This document shows, in pieces, positions 33,720 through 43,769 of a stretch of 64,000 bases of DNA. Source of the DNA: Brachionus manjavacas (taxonomy: Eukaryota; Rotifera; Eurotatoria; Ploima; Brachionidae); NCBI GenBank assembly GCA_019054805.1, contig JAHQIY010000012.1, positions 62,001 through 126,000 of the forward strand, in the 5' to 3' direction. Both the position numbers and the translations under genes were made by a program. Position 1 is the stretch's first letter. Each line of letters opens with the position of its first letter. The notes under the pieces were generated by a model that was given only the letters and a program-made list of their open reading frames with translations, made no database searches and had not been told where the DNA came from.

Positions 33720-34600
33720 AATTTATATCACAGAGTCTAAAGATTGGTTTGAAAAAGTTTATTTTTACTCAAGTAAATGAAAAAAGAGAGTGCTTTATGA
33801 AAAAAATTCGATCAAAGTTTAAAATTTGGTTTTAAATTGCTTTTGATTTTGTCTTTGAGTTTTTTAATTTAAAGAATCGAAAAATTAAGATTTAACAAAA
33901 GGTTTCTTAGGTTTTATGAACTATTAGTTGACCTAATCTAAAAACTGTTCACTTATTTTGAAATTGTTTCATCTATTAGAAAAAAGCCTAATGTAATGAT
34001 AAAAAATAAGTGAGAAAAAATAATTACATTGAAAATTTAAAGTTTGGCGGAGTAGGTCAATTTTACGAAAAAGATGAATCTATGTTCCCCAAAGTCCATT
34101 ACTTAAAGGGTTAAAAATTAATTTTAATTTTCTTTAATTTTTATTATTTATGCTGAAAGGCAAAGATTTTAGTAGATTTGTAGCGCATTTTGGTATTTGG
34201 TATTGTTGAAAGAAAGACACCAAGTCAACCAGAGCAGAGCAACAGAGCAAATGTCAATCTATTTCAAAAGCTCCTTCAAATTAAAAATCAAATAATCAAA
34301 TCAACTAATTTTTATTCAATTTGTTCACATAATCTACAAATTGTTCGTCTAATTCTATTTTGTTTCCCCTAATTTAATTTTGAACAAAAAAATTGGGTGA
34401 ACCAATAGTTCACAAAATCTTAGAACAAGAATTTTTCGTTTAATAAGTGAACTTTTGTTCACTTAACCAACTAGACCCAGTTTTTCAACAACTGAAAAGT
34501 AACTTTAATCTGAATGAATTATTTTTCTTTTTTTTTTAATTTTTTTATTTTTATTCATTTTTTATTTTAATTTATATTATTTAACTTTATTTTTAGTTTT
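33720..34600. other. Intergenic DNA upstream of the thiolase gene
   Basis: AT-rich, with no gene. A small patch at 34180-34260 (CCAAGTCAACCAGAGCAGAG) is less AT-rich but has no recognised content. It probably includes the thiolase promoter. Confidence 0.35.
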
Positions 34601-34660
34601 TTCATTTGTTTTTATTCTGAATGAGCTTTTGCTCGGTAAAAAATAAGTTTAAAAGTTAAT
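34520..34660 (+). mobile_element. Isolated LINE tail
   Basis: TCTGAATGAGCTTTTGCTCG at 34616-34635 keeps the GAGC/GCTC stem-loop of the LINE tail. The upstream sequence is only AT-rich 3' UTR. Confidence 0.5.
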
Positions 34661-34922
34661 TATTATTTTTTACCGAGTTATAAGAATTTATATATAATTA
34701 TATAGTTAGAATTTATATATTCATATAGTTATAAGAATTTTTAATATTTTTTTTCAAATTTCCAAATAAAAATTAAACTCATTCTATTTCATTAACGAGT
34801 TTAATTTTAAATATGAAAATGCTTGCAATATTAACTTAAAATTTTTGAAGCATCGCATTTTTTCAATTTTATTTCAACATTGTATACATTTTGTAATTCA
34901 AACACAGAAAATTAAACCATTT

Positions 34923-35560
34923 AAAAAAAAAAAAAATTTTCTATCATTTTTATTTCTCTAAAATCTTTTTAAAATCATTATTCAAAATATGTCTTTTAAA
35001 CTTTCTTTAAATTTTTTTAAGCTTATTTACTTTATTTTTATTTTTCATTTTTCTGGCAATGTGAAATATTAGTACAAAAATTACAGTACAAAAAGTAAAA
35101 ACGCTATAATTTTTTTTCTAATTGTGTAAAAATGGTTCTGTAAACAGTACAATATTGTACAAATTTTTTAGAAACGAATACCAAGCTCTTAAAAAAATTT
35201 GCAATTTATTGCATATATTATTAATAAATTTTTTTAATGGTGTGCATTTTACAGAAAAATGCAGAGTTTTTGCAGAGCTTGGTATTCGTTTCTAAAAAAT
35301 TTGTACAATATTGTACTGTTTACAGAACCATTTTTACACAATTAGAAAAAAAATTATAGCGTTTTTACTTTTTGTACTGTAATTTTTGTACTAATATTTC
35401 ACATTGAAAAATAAAAATAAAGTAAATAAGCTTAAAAAAATTTAAAGAAAGTTTAAAAGACATATTTTGAATAATGATTTTAAAAAGATTTTAGAGAAAT
35501 AAAAATGATAGAAAATTTTTTTTTTTTTTATTAATTTTTGTACTAATATTTCACATTGCC
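34923..35560. mobile_element. Foldback transposon / large palindrome with about 255-bp near-perfect arms
   Basis: Left arm 34923-35188 and right arm 35274-35529 are reverse complements almost base for base, around an 85-nt centre (35189-35273). The only large difference is about 11 extra bases in the left arm, which complete the terminal repeat GGCAATGTGAAATATTAGTA at 35055. A third, inverted copy of that terminus ends the element at 35560 (ACTAATATTTCACATTGCC). The outer element is thus 35055-35560 by its termini, while the palindrome extends 130 bp further left. It is non-coding. Confidence 0.88.
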
Positions 35561-35584
35561 TATAATTTATGAGTAAATATTATT

Positions 35585-36395
35585 TGTACATCCTCCAGTT
35601 TTTTTCATTTAACAACAACAACGATATAGTCAACATTTATCTATGAGTTTGAAAACTTCGTCATTAGTAAAAATCAAATGAAGAAATTACAAACAACTGA
35701 GGCTACAATGATTAAGAAAATACTTAATCTCCAAAAAACATCAAGAACAAGTAATCTTCTAATTGCACTTCGTATAGAAAAGATGGAAGTTTTCAGAGGA
35801 AAAATGCTTTTCATGAAAAGGTTATTAAACAATAAAATGACAATGGATGCATTGAAAGAGCTCGAAAGAAGCACACAAGACCATCTTAGCGAAAAATCGA
35901 TATTTAAAGAATTGAATGAGCGCTTAAAAGAAAATGGAAATGAAGAGATGGATATTTCTCAGAAAATAGAACTTAAATTAAGAGATGAAAGAAACACAAA
36001 TCGGAATGGAATAACTGACTCCATCGAAGAATGCTTAGAAAATATAGGAAATAAGACTTATAGAAAAATGCTGATAGAAATAACCAAGTCCCACTAAAAG
36101 AAAAGAGAAAATTTTACCTCAAGGGAAAATCCATCGGTGAACTGGTTGTCCACCAAAGTTTGATTTGTTACTCTGCCTCCTGGATCGAAGAAAAAAATAA
36201 ATAAAAGAAATTTTGAATAATATTTAACCAAACTAGTTTAATTAACATTTTTTACAATAATTATTTAGTATGATTTCAAATATTTGTCTTTAATCTCTTT
36301 AAAATTGTTTATCTCATTTATTCTTTTTAATATTTTTTAACATCGCCTTAAAGGCGTTCACTGAAATAAATAATAATAATAATAATTGATTTAGT
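35585..36395 (+). mobile_element. Second-type LINE 3' end (RT C-terminus and hairpin tail)
   Basis: The frame from about 35640 to 36097 encodes ENFVISKNQMKKLQTTEATM, then IKKILNLQKTSRTSNLLIAL and MLFMKRLLNN. This is the conserved post-RT region of many invertebrate LINEs (LQ-x-E-x-x-I-K-x-I, ALxIE, RLLxN). The 3' end has a perfect hairpin CGCCTTAAAGGCG at about 36345, then ATAATAATAAT repeats. It is unrelated in sequence to the Jockey-like tail. Confidence 0.65.
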
Positions 36396-36399
36396 CTGA

Positions 36400-37140
36400 A
36401 AAAATTTGTCAGCGAATAATTTATTTTTGTCAGAAGGTTAAATACACGTTTTGAATTAATTCAAGTAAATGAAATTATTTCAAATTTCTCCAAATAAATA
36501 TCCAAAAAAACAGTAGAATTATCATTTATTTACATTTTCACTGACTAAATTTTTATTCAAATCAAATTAATTAACAAATCACTTTTAATATATTTATGGG
36601 ATTCGGTGAACAATAATGTAATTTATTACTTTTTATCGATTCCAAATAACACAGAACTATGAAAACTAGTTTTAAAATTTGCACAAACGTCAAGAATCCA
36701 ATAGAGGCAGGCTGACCTTAAAAAAAAATTAAAATTTTTTTCAAAGATAATAAAACTTAAACAAAAACCTGATTTTCTTTGTCAAAATTTGAGCATTTTG
36801 ATTAAAACTAATTAATAATCTAGAATGATCTCAAATTTATTTTTGTTTACCTTTTAAATCAAGCATTTTAAATTAAAGTTTAAATAAAAAATTATTTTAT
36901 CAAACATTAAAATCGCTGGTCTAAAAAACAAAATTTATTTACTTTTTTAACGAAATCAATTCGTTAATTAATTCAGTTGAACAAATTCACTCAAGGAATT
37001 TAGAATGCGTATAGAGAAATGAAAAAATCTTTTTTAACCAAAGCGAACAAATAAATTCAAATGGGAATTCATTCTTATTTATTAATCTAATTTGTAATTC
37101 TTTATAAAAAATAAAATGCCATTTTAAAAAATTTAAATAA
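36400..37140. other. Upstream region of the receptor-like gene, no feature seen
   Basis: AT-rich, without open frames of note or repeats that I recognise. Confidence 0.35.
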
Positions 37141-37146
37141 AAAAAA

Positions 37147-38340
37147 ATGGATTTGACAAAAATTTTTTATTTCTTTCTTCTATTGAAAATTTTTTACCAC
37201 GCCAAATGTGTAAAAATATGTCTTTCGATTGACCAAAATTTGGTAACAATATCACATTTTAGTTCATTCGAGGAATTGTCATTGGCAAAAAATTATTTGG
37301 GCCCATCTCAATCTAATCACACCATTTCCGAAATAGAATTTCGTCCATTTTATCAAATAGTTCTTCAAACCATCAAGCTAAATTATGTTCCAAATATCTC
37401 ATGGTCTCATGATTTTATTTATGTTTATTTGACCAATTTAAAAGGAATAAGTATTGACACTAAGAGAAACGGAGTCCTAATCAGATCAAGAGCATTCAAT
37501 ATAAAGTTTTCTTATTCTAAATTTGAATTTTATTACAATAATTCAAAATTTGAAAATTGCTCAATCGATTTTGTATGGGATGAGAGGCTTTTTAAAATTT
37601 TCCAAAATGTCTACTATCTAATTTTTACTTTTAGTGTTAAATTTTACCTGAACACCTGTCCTTTTATTTTCAAAAATTCAACAATTTCTCGAATAAAATT
37701 TAATGGCATTTCCGATGTTTTTATCAAACAAAATCAGCTTGGGTTCAATAGAATCGACGCTGACTTAAATTCCAGTATTTATACTATTCAAATTTTAGGA
37801 TACAAATTCGGATTATTTTCCGATTTTTTGAATAAGCATGTTTTTAGAAGTTTGAATGAAATAATTATTTTGGGAATAATTCAGTCTATTGATGAACGCA
37901 CTTTTGATCATTTGAAAAAGATCAAAAAAATAGATTTTCAATCAGAAACCATGAAAACAATTCAAAACAGTGAGTCCAAATGGATGAAGAGCTTGGCAAA
38001 AAACAATGCAAATGTGACTCTAGGTTTACATTTTTGTAACTTGGGTTTTTTGGAAAACGATTTCTGCTTTTATCATCTGATGCCATTAAATCGGAATTTT
38101 TACCTAGATTTTCCATTCTATTCAAAAAATTGCTCTTGTTTGGAAATATATTTGTTAAATTATTCCAAAAATCTTGACAAAAAAGAATCATGCACTAATT
38201 ACTACTCAAAAAAATGCATGTTTTAACATCTAATTGGATTGTGTGACAGTCAAAAGTACAAAAAAGCAAATGTCCTAACGAATCTAGAGTGGTATTTTAT
38301 CTCCGAGTCTTTAAACTTATTCTCCATAATAGGTTTACAT
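37147..38340 (+). pseudogene. Ectodomain of a receptor-like protein, with in-frame stop
   Basis: Starts with a signal peptide (MDLTKIFYFFLLLKIFYHAK) and continues for 359 residues: many Asn-glycosylation sites, LRR-like repeats (LNEIIILGIIQSIDERTF, HLKKIKKIDF) and a C-terminal cysteine cluster (NCSCLEIYLLN). A TAA at 38224 interrupts the frame, but the same frame stays open another 47 codons (HLIGLCDSQKYKKANV ... SESLNLFSIIG), reaching what looks like the start of the first membrane helix before being lost at about 38340. With the 7TM part at 39640-40625 it looks like one receptor of ectodomain-plus-7TM type. A nonsense mutation plus insertion suggests a pseudogene. A rotifer-type expanded family is my guess. 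Confidence 0.55.
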
Positions 38341-38559
38341 ATGAAGTCGATTGATGACATCCAGATATAGTGAGACTATGTTAATTAGCTCAACGAAAAA
38401 AAAATGTTTTAAAAAAAAAGATTTTTGAATACTCTCTTTGGCATTTTTGAATAACTTTTTTTATTTTAGATGGAAGAAAATTTTTCTCCCCTCAAACAAA
38501 GAATTTTTATAAAGTATTTTATCTCAGTAGCTTGTCAAATCTTTTTATTAAATGTTCAC

Positions 38560-38796
38560 ACTACTGACGCACTTTGTCACCGTTTTCGGGGTGATCCAAT
38601 TCTCCGCCGTGAAGTTTGAAAAAAAGCTATTTCTCACTCCATAATTACGGATCAGCTGTAACTCGATCGCTTTATGACAAGTTCTTGTGTTCCCTGCTGG
38701 GCTGTCCAGACCATCTATGGATGTTACCTGATCATGACCATCCTGAATTTTGTGTAGCTGGATTATACTACTGGATTATGCATGTCTGCGGGGAGT
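38560..38796 (+). other. GC-richer segment of unknown origin
   Basis: A 60-codon frame (38616-38798, containing SLLGCPDHLWMLPDHDHPEF) has balanced composition unlike its surroundings. No family is recognised. It may be part of a transposon or a captured gene fragment. Confidence 0.3.
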
Positions 38797-39392
38797 AGCT
38801 CAAAATAGCATCGGTTAAAATAGCTATAATTAAAAAAGCGTACAGATAAAAAAAAAATATCAAAATAGCTCAATTAATTTTTTTTAAATAAAGAAAAAAA
38901 TGTTTTAGAATGGCTTAATTGTCTTAATTTTTAAATAGTTCAAAGAGCTAAAATATTTTATTCAAAAGAGGTGTCAATAAAAATAAAATCAAAACCTAAT
39001 ATCTCATTATAAAGCTTAATACAACGATAATTGAAAATGTTTTTTTTTTTTTTTTTGTACATTTTGTTTATAGTAATAGCCATTAAAATGAAACTGGTGA
39101 TGGCCTTTTTGTGAGAGAGAACTAAAAGCTATATTTGAGCTTAGATTTATAACACAAGTTGTTAGTTGATCAACATCTGACGTTTTTCAAAATAAAATAT
39201 TTTTTTTTAAAATTCATTGATTGCTTCTAATTAAAATTAGCCTTTTTGATACACACTTTTCTATTACTTAGCTATTCTTTTTTTATTTAAAGCTATTTTG
39301 ATTTTAGCTAAATTAAATTAACAAAAAATTTACTTGAGAAAATTAATTTTAGCTATTTTAATTATGACTATTTTAAACGTAGCTATTTTGAG
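38797..39392. mobile_element. MITE with about 45-bp inverted ends, within the receptor gene
   Basis: GCTCAAAATAGCATCGGTTA ... AAAATAGCTATAATTAAAA at the left and, in reverse complement, CTCAAAATAGCTACGTTTAA ... AATAGTCATAATTAAAA at the right. The short word AAAATAGCT recurs inside. It is about 595 bp and non-coding. Together with the flanking foreign segments (38345-38796 and 39393-39640) it separates the two halves of the receptor. Confidence 0.75.
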
Positions 39393-39639
39393 ATAGAGCC
39401 ATGTGTGCGCCTCTCTTCAAGTGTGCTCCAGCCAAGAGACTCTCTTCTCTCGAGGGAGAGTTATGATTTCAGTTCATTTAAGAAAACTCACGCTGAATTA
39501 GCTTCCTCGTTATCGATTCCAGGCTCCTACTGCAAATTCCTTAAATAATTTTTAAAATAAAATAACAATACATTTTGGTAATAAATTATTTTTTCTCATG
39601 TCGGTTAAACACTCAATTTCGACTTGATATGAATTACTT

Positions 39640-40625
39640 TCTCTTCGATTGGTTTCATGACCAATCTTGTGTCAGTGAGGGTTTGCTTGTCACACAACAA
39701 GAAGAACATTCTTCTAAAGTTAATGCTGTTCAATTCGCTGCTAAATGTCATTTTGTGTTTAGTCAGCAATATTCACATTTTGAACACGTGTGTTTTTTAC
39801 ACCGGAATATTTTGTTCCCAATTTAAGCGCACTGTTATTGTTCAATATTTCGAAATTTACATCTATGAATTTCTATATAGGATTATTAAAACGTTAAATA
39901 ATGGAATATTGGTTGCAATATCATCATTAAGACTGGATAGTATAGCTAAAAAAAATCATTTTGTCTCAAAAATATTTAAGCGCAAAGTAAAAAGCATTTC
40001 TTTTATTTCATTTGTTCTATTCATTTTGATAGTGAGCAATTTGGACCATTTGTTCATTAGCAAACTTAGCGAGAATGCTTTTTCTGACAACTATGGTTAC
40101 TATGAAGGATTTCCTTCTAAAAATTTTTTGGTCTTTTGGTCTTTTCGTGGCACTCAAAAGCCGTTCATATACAAGCTTTACTATTTTTATTATTTTGTCT
40201 ATTTCATAATAAATGATGCGTTGTTTTTAGTTTTGATTTTAGCTTGCGATTTTTTATTCTATGTAAATTTTATGAGGTTGATCGACGAGAAGAAAAGTCT
40301 TACTCAAATCATAAACATCTATCAACAAGATTCAAAGTTGAAAAGAATACAAAGTAAAAAAATTAGAACTAAATGCATACTTTTTGCAATACTGTTTCTG
40401 TACTCTTTCTTTCGCATAATTGAATTTTCTGCTTCATTAATATTTTTTATTAATCGAATTAAAGCCAATATTTGCAATCAATATATCAAATTCTGCGAAA
40501 ACATAATCCTATTCGGAGAACTATCTTACATTGTCTCTGTGTCAATTTCAATTGTTTTTTATTTTTTTATTAATGGCGATTTTAGAAAAAGTTTTAAAGA
40601 CTTATTTTGCTCTAATCGCCTTTAA
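39640..40625 (+). pseudogene. Seven-transmembrane (GPCR-like) part of the same broken gene
   Basis: The open frame begins IGFMTNLVSVRVC, which repeats the last residues before the break in the upstream part (LFSIIG). Hydrophobic helices follow: LMLFNSLLNVILCLV, TLNNGILVAISSLRL, SISFISFVLFILIV, YYFVYFIINDALFLVLILAC, CILFAILFLYSFFRIIEF and LSYIVSVSISIVFYFFI. It ends in NGDFRKSFKDLF, the short amphipathic helix 8 typical of class A-like receptors. No E/DRY motif is clear. No start codon with a signal peptide and no splice acceptor is convincing at its 5' end, so it is probably not an independent gene. Confidence 0.55.
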
Positions 40626-40749
40626 CGAAATAATAATTTTACAAACAAAAGATTTTATTTAAAGAATTATTGAGACCATTTTTATTTTTCATTATCTGTT
40701 CCGAGAATAATACTGTTGTAAAATGATGTTTTACATTATTTAGTATTTC

Positions 40750-40965
40750 AGTCTTGTTATATTTTTAAAAAACTAAATTCAACTGAAGCATTCACTGAAC
40801 TTAATTTAGAATTTGATAAAAAAGATTGATCATGATTCACGATGTTGGAGGGAGTATCATATTTTAACTTAAGAATAGATCTGACTGCTGTATTCTGAAT
40901 TGCTTGTAGTTTTTTGATATTATTTTCTGAAAATGAATTCAAGCAAGGAAAAAAATAGTCTAAAA
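40750..40965 (-). mobile_element. Jockey-like LINE fragment, copy D
   Basis: The minus strand encodes NSFSENNIKKLQAIQNTAVR, then SILKLKYDTPSNIVNH, identical in most residues to copies A and G. Only about 200 bp of the RT thumb region is present. Confidence 0.85.
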
Positions 40966-41053
40966 TTTTCGAATTATTTAATTTCTTTATACTTTGTTGC
41001 GTAATAAATTAGGTTATAATTTAAAAATAATAACTAAGATCTTTCATTAACGT

Positions 41054-42238
41054 TTCAACGCTTACATTGGGGTATATCCGTGAATTACATAAATTCAAGC
41101 AATTAAAATACAGAAAAAAGTATAAGAAAATATATGTATCCTATTTTAAAACAAAATTTATCTATTTAGAACACTTTTTTGATCAAAAAAAATCCATAGT
41201 CTTGAAAGGCATTTCCCACAAGACCAATTGTTACATTTCTCTCAAGAAATCCATTTGTTTTGATTTGTTTTGACTTTTCCAAATCCTGTTTTACATTTGA
41301 AACAACTTTTTTGATCGTTCAGTGGAGATATTTCAATTTCAGACTCTTCTTCATCTTCTTCATCACTGATTATTGTCACTTTTTTCCTCTTTTTGTTCAA
41401 CTTTTTTGCCTCGTCATCTTCTAATTGTTTCAAAACTTGATTCTCATTCAAAACTTCACCGTACTTTCTTTTAATCCTCGTTTTTTTTGTTGACGTTTTC
41501 TCTTTATTTGCTGAAATAGTGTTTCACAAAGTTTCTGATGCTAGCAAAATTAATACCATGACCCCAATCAGCTAATTGTTTGATCTCTTCAACTAAAAGC
41601 GTTTCAAATTCTTTAGGGATCCATGGGGCAGCACCTTTACCATTTGCAGGTCTTTTATACTTTTCATTGATTCGGTCCTTAAATGTTGAATATGGAATGT
41701 TAAAGCGCACAGAAGCTTTATGTTTGTTTAATTTTTTAGCTTCAATTTCGGCAATGGCTATTTGTAAAGTTTCTACGCTATAAGCTTTTTGGGTTTTTTG
41801 GAAGTTACTTCTCGGCATTTTTAAAAAGTTTTTTTTTTAAATATCAATCAAATAGAAAATTCACACTATTTATTGAAATAAATGAAATTAACGGTTTTAC
41901 CCCAATCCCATTTCTTTCTTAAACTTATTTTATTTTAAAATCACAGAAAATCGGTTAAGTTTTTGAATTTTTCAATAAGAAATTCGTAATCAGCATCAAA
42001 AAATTTTTACCAATTATCAAGAAAGTTTTTTTTTGAGGATCGGCATTTTCTTTTAAGCAGCGAAGATTAGTCGTTTAAATGAAATAAAAAAAAAATAAAA
42101 ATATCTTTTTAAATGGTCATTTTTATTAACAAAGACGTTCTCGATATTCTTTTTTATATTTAAAAGAAAATTTTTTTTTCAAAAAAAAATAAAAGTCATT
42201 CAAAGAAGAATTTACCCCATTAACGGTTCAACCCTGAA
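41054..42238 (-). mobile_element. Pogo/Tigger-like transposon with psq HTH, DDE core deleted
   Basis: From 41818 on the minus strand: MPRSNFQKTQKAYSVETLQI, then KASVRFNIPYSTFKDRI and EFETLLVEEIKQLADWGHGI. This is the pipsqueak/CENP-B N-terminal DNA-binding half of Tigger-like transposases. Immediately downstream (41451-41242) comes the charged C-terminus (ENQVLKQLEDDEAKKLNKKR, then DEEDEEESE) and a C-x2-C pair. The catalytic domain in between is missing. The ends CAGGGTTGAACCGTTAATGG (right, inward) and CAACGCTTACATTGGGGTAT (left) look like diverged inverted repeats. Confidence 0.65.
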
Positions 42239-42912
42239 TTACTATATACTTTATAACTTTTGGACAAAAAAAGTATTTTTAAAATCTGAGATAGGTAAAA
42301 AGGGTCCGGGACATAGCCCTAGTCTAGAAATCCGGCTATGCATAATTATTAAGAAAATTTAGAATATTTTTTAAATTTATAATTACTTAGTGTAAGTTTT
42401 TAAAATTTTAATTAATTTTTTTGCTTTATTTAATAAACTGTATCGAGAATTTCAAATTTAAATATAATAATTATTAAATAGCTCTAAAAAGCAAATTGAA
42501 CAACAAAAAGGGCTGAAAAACCCTCAAGGTAAACTTTAAAAATAATTTTCAGCTAAAGAAATTTTCTGATCGAAAACTATTGCTTTCTTAAAATTACTCT
42601 TTTTATTAAGGTAAAAAATGACAAGCAATTAAAAAAAAAGTGTACACATTTTATTTTACCTTGAAAAAAAATAAATAAATCTATAATTGCTCTTGTCTTT
42701 TAATTTTAATATAAAAAAAAAAAGAGAAAAAAAAACAGATCACTAAACCAAAGTAAAAATAATAAATACCAACTTAAATTCAAGTATAAACCTCAACCTA
42801 ATTAATTTCTTTATTATTGTCAAAAGAAAAAAATTAATTAAAAATTTGAAAAAAAAAGTATAAAAAAAGAGAAAAAATTCATAAAAATCGGTCACATAAA
42901 ATAAACTCGCTT

Positions 42913-43769
42913 TCAATAACAACCGTCTTTCCAGTCAGCTGGCGACACGTTTCTTGTCCGCGACGGCGAAATAGACGATTGCCTATTAGCTACTGTTGAT
43001 TGAGCCGGCTGCGGCAAAAAACTCCTCCTCGCCTTTACTTGACTTGTCATTTTTCTGTTCATAGCCGGACTGTTCAAATGGGCCGGTATGCGACTCTCGG
43101 CAATGGTCTGCAAATTAGAATTAGAGCCATGCGACAGATTACTCTGACTGCCGAGCTTGTTGACCGGGCTGGTCGAGCGTTCGCGCCCAAGGCCGCCCGG
43201 ACACATCTTGGAGTTCAAGTGGGCAATTAGTTGAGTGGGACTGTGACTCCTGGGGCTCGGCACACTGCTGATTTTATGCGCGGACGGATTGATCGATTGA
43301 TTTGTGGCAGCGCGCGGCATCGCCTTTGTTTTGTGTGCAGACTTTTGAACTTGATTTTTGTGGAAGAGCGCCGCTTTGATCTGGCTCTGGCTGGGAACGA
43401 TCGAAGTGGTTGCGGATCGCTGCGAGCCGTACGCGATCAGCCGGCGTGCGCTCGTTGATGGAGTCTGGTTGGTTTGGTTGGTGAGAGGAACTGGCGGCGG
43501 CTTGCTCAGCTGGAGGTTGCGCGCGCCCATCTTGGACGGACTTTTGCTCTGGGCTGATTTGACGCTCACTGTGAGGCTGGTGTTGAGGGCGCCGGAGCTG
43601 CGCGGCGTCGGCAGTCGTGACTCGCGGCTGATGGTGCGCGTGGACGGTGTCGACGACCGGTTGGTCATGCTCTGGGGCTTGGACGACACCGAACTGATGC
43701 CGTGCGTTATTGTCGAAGATTTGGCCATTTGGGTTGACTTTTTGAGCGGCGACTGCGCTCCATTTGGAC
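42913..43769 (-). CDS. SLAIN: SLAIN last exon: basic Ser/Pro-rich C-terminus
   Basis: 285 codons to TGA at 42913. It is very rich in S, P, T and R (RESRLPTPRSSGALNTSLTV, QTIAESRIPAHLN), pI clearly basic, and ends VKARRSFLPQP ... SPADWKDGCY like vertebrate SLAIN2 (RSFLQPPK ... WRDGCY). Confidence 0.9.

Noticed and set aside
35678-36097. Host gene of 139 codons
   Set aside because: Matches the conserved C-terminal segment of LINE reverse transcriptases and is followed by a hairpin tail and simple repeats.
38616-38798. Independent 60-codon gene
   Set aside because: No signal of a family, no splice context, and it lies within the inserted segment between two halves of the receptor gene.
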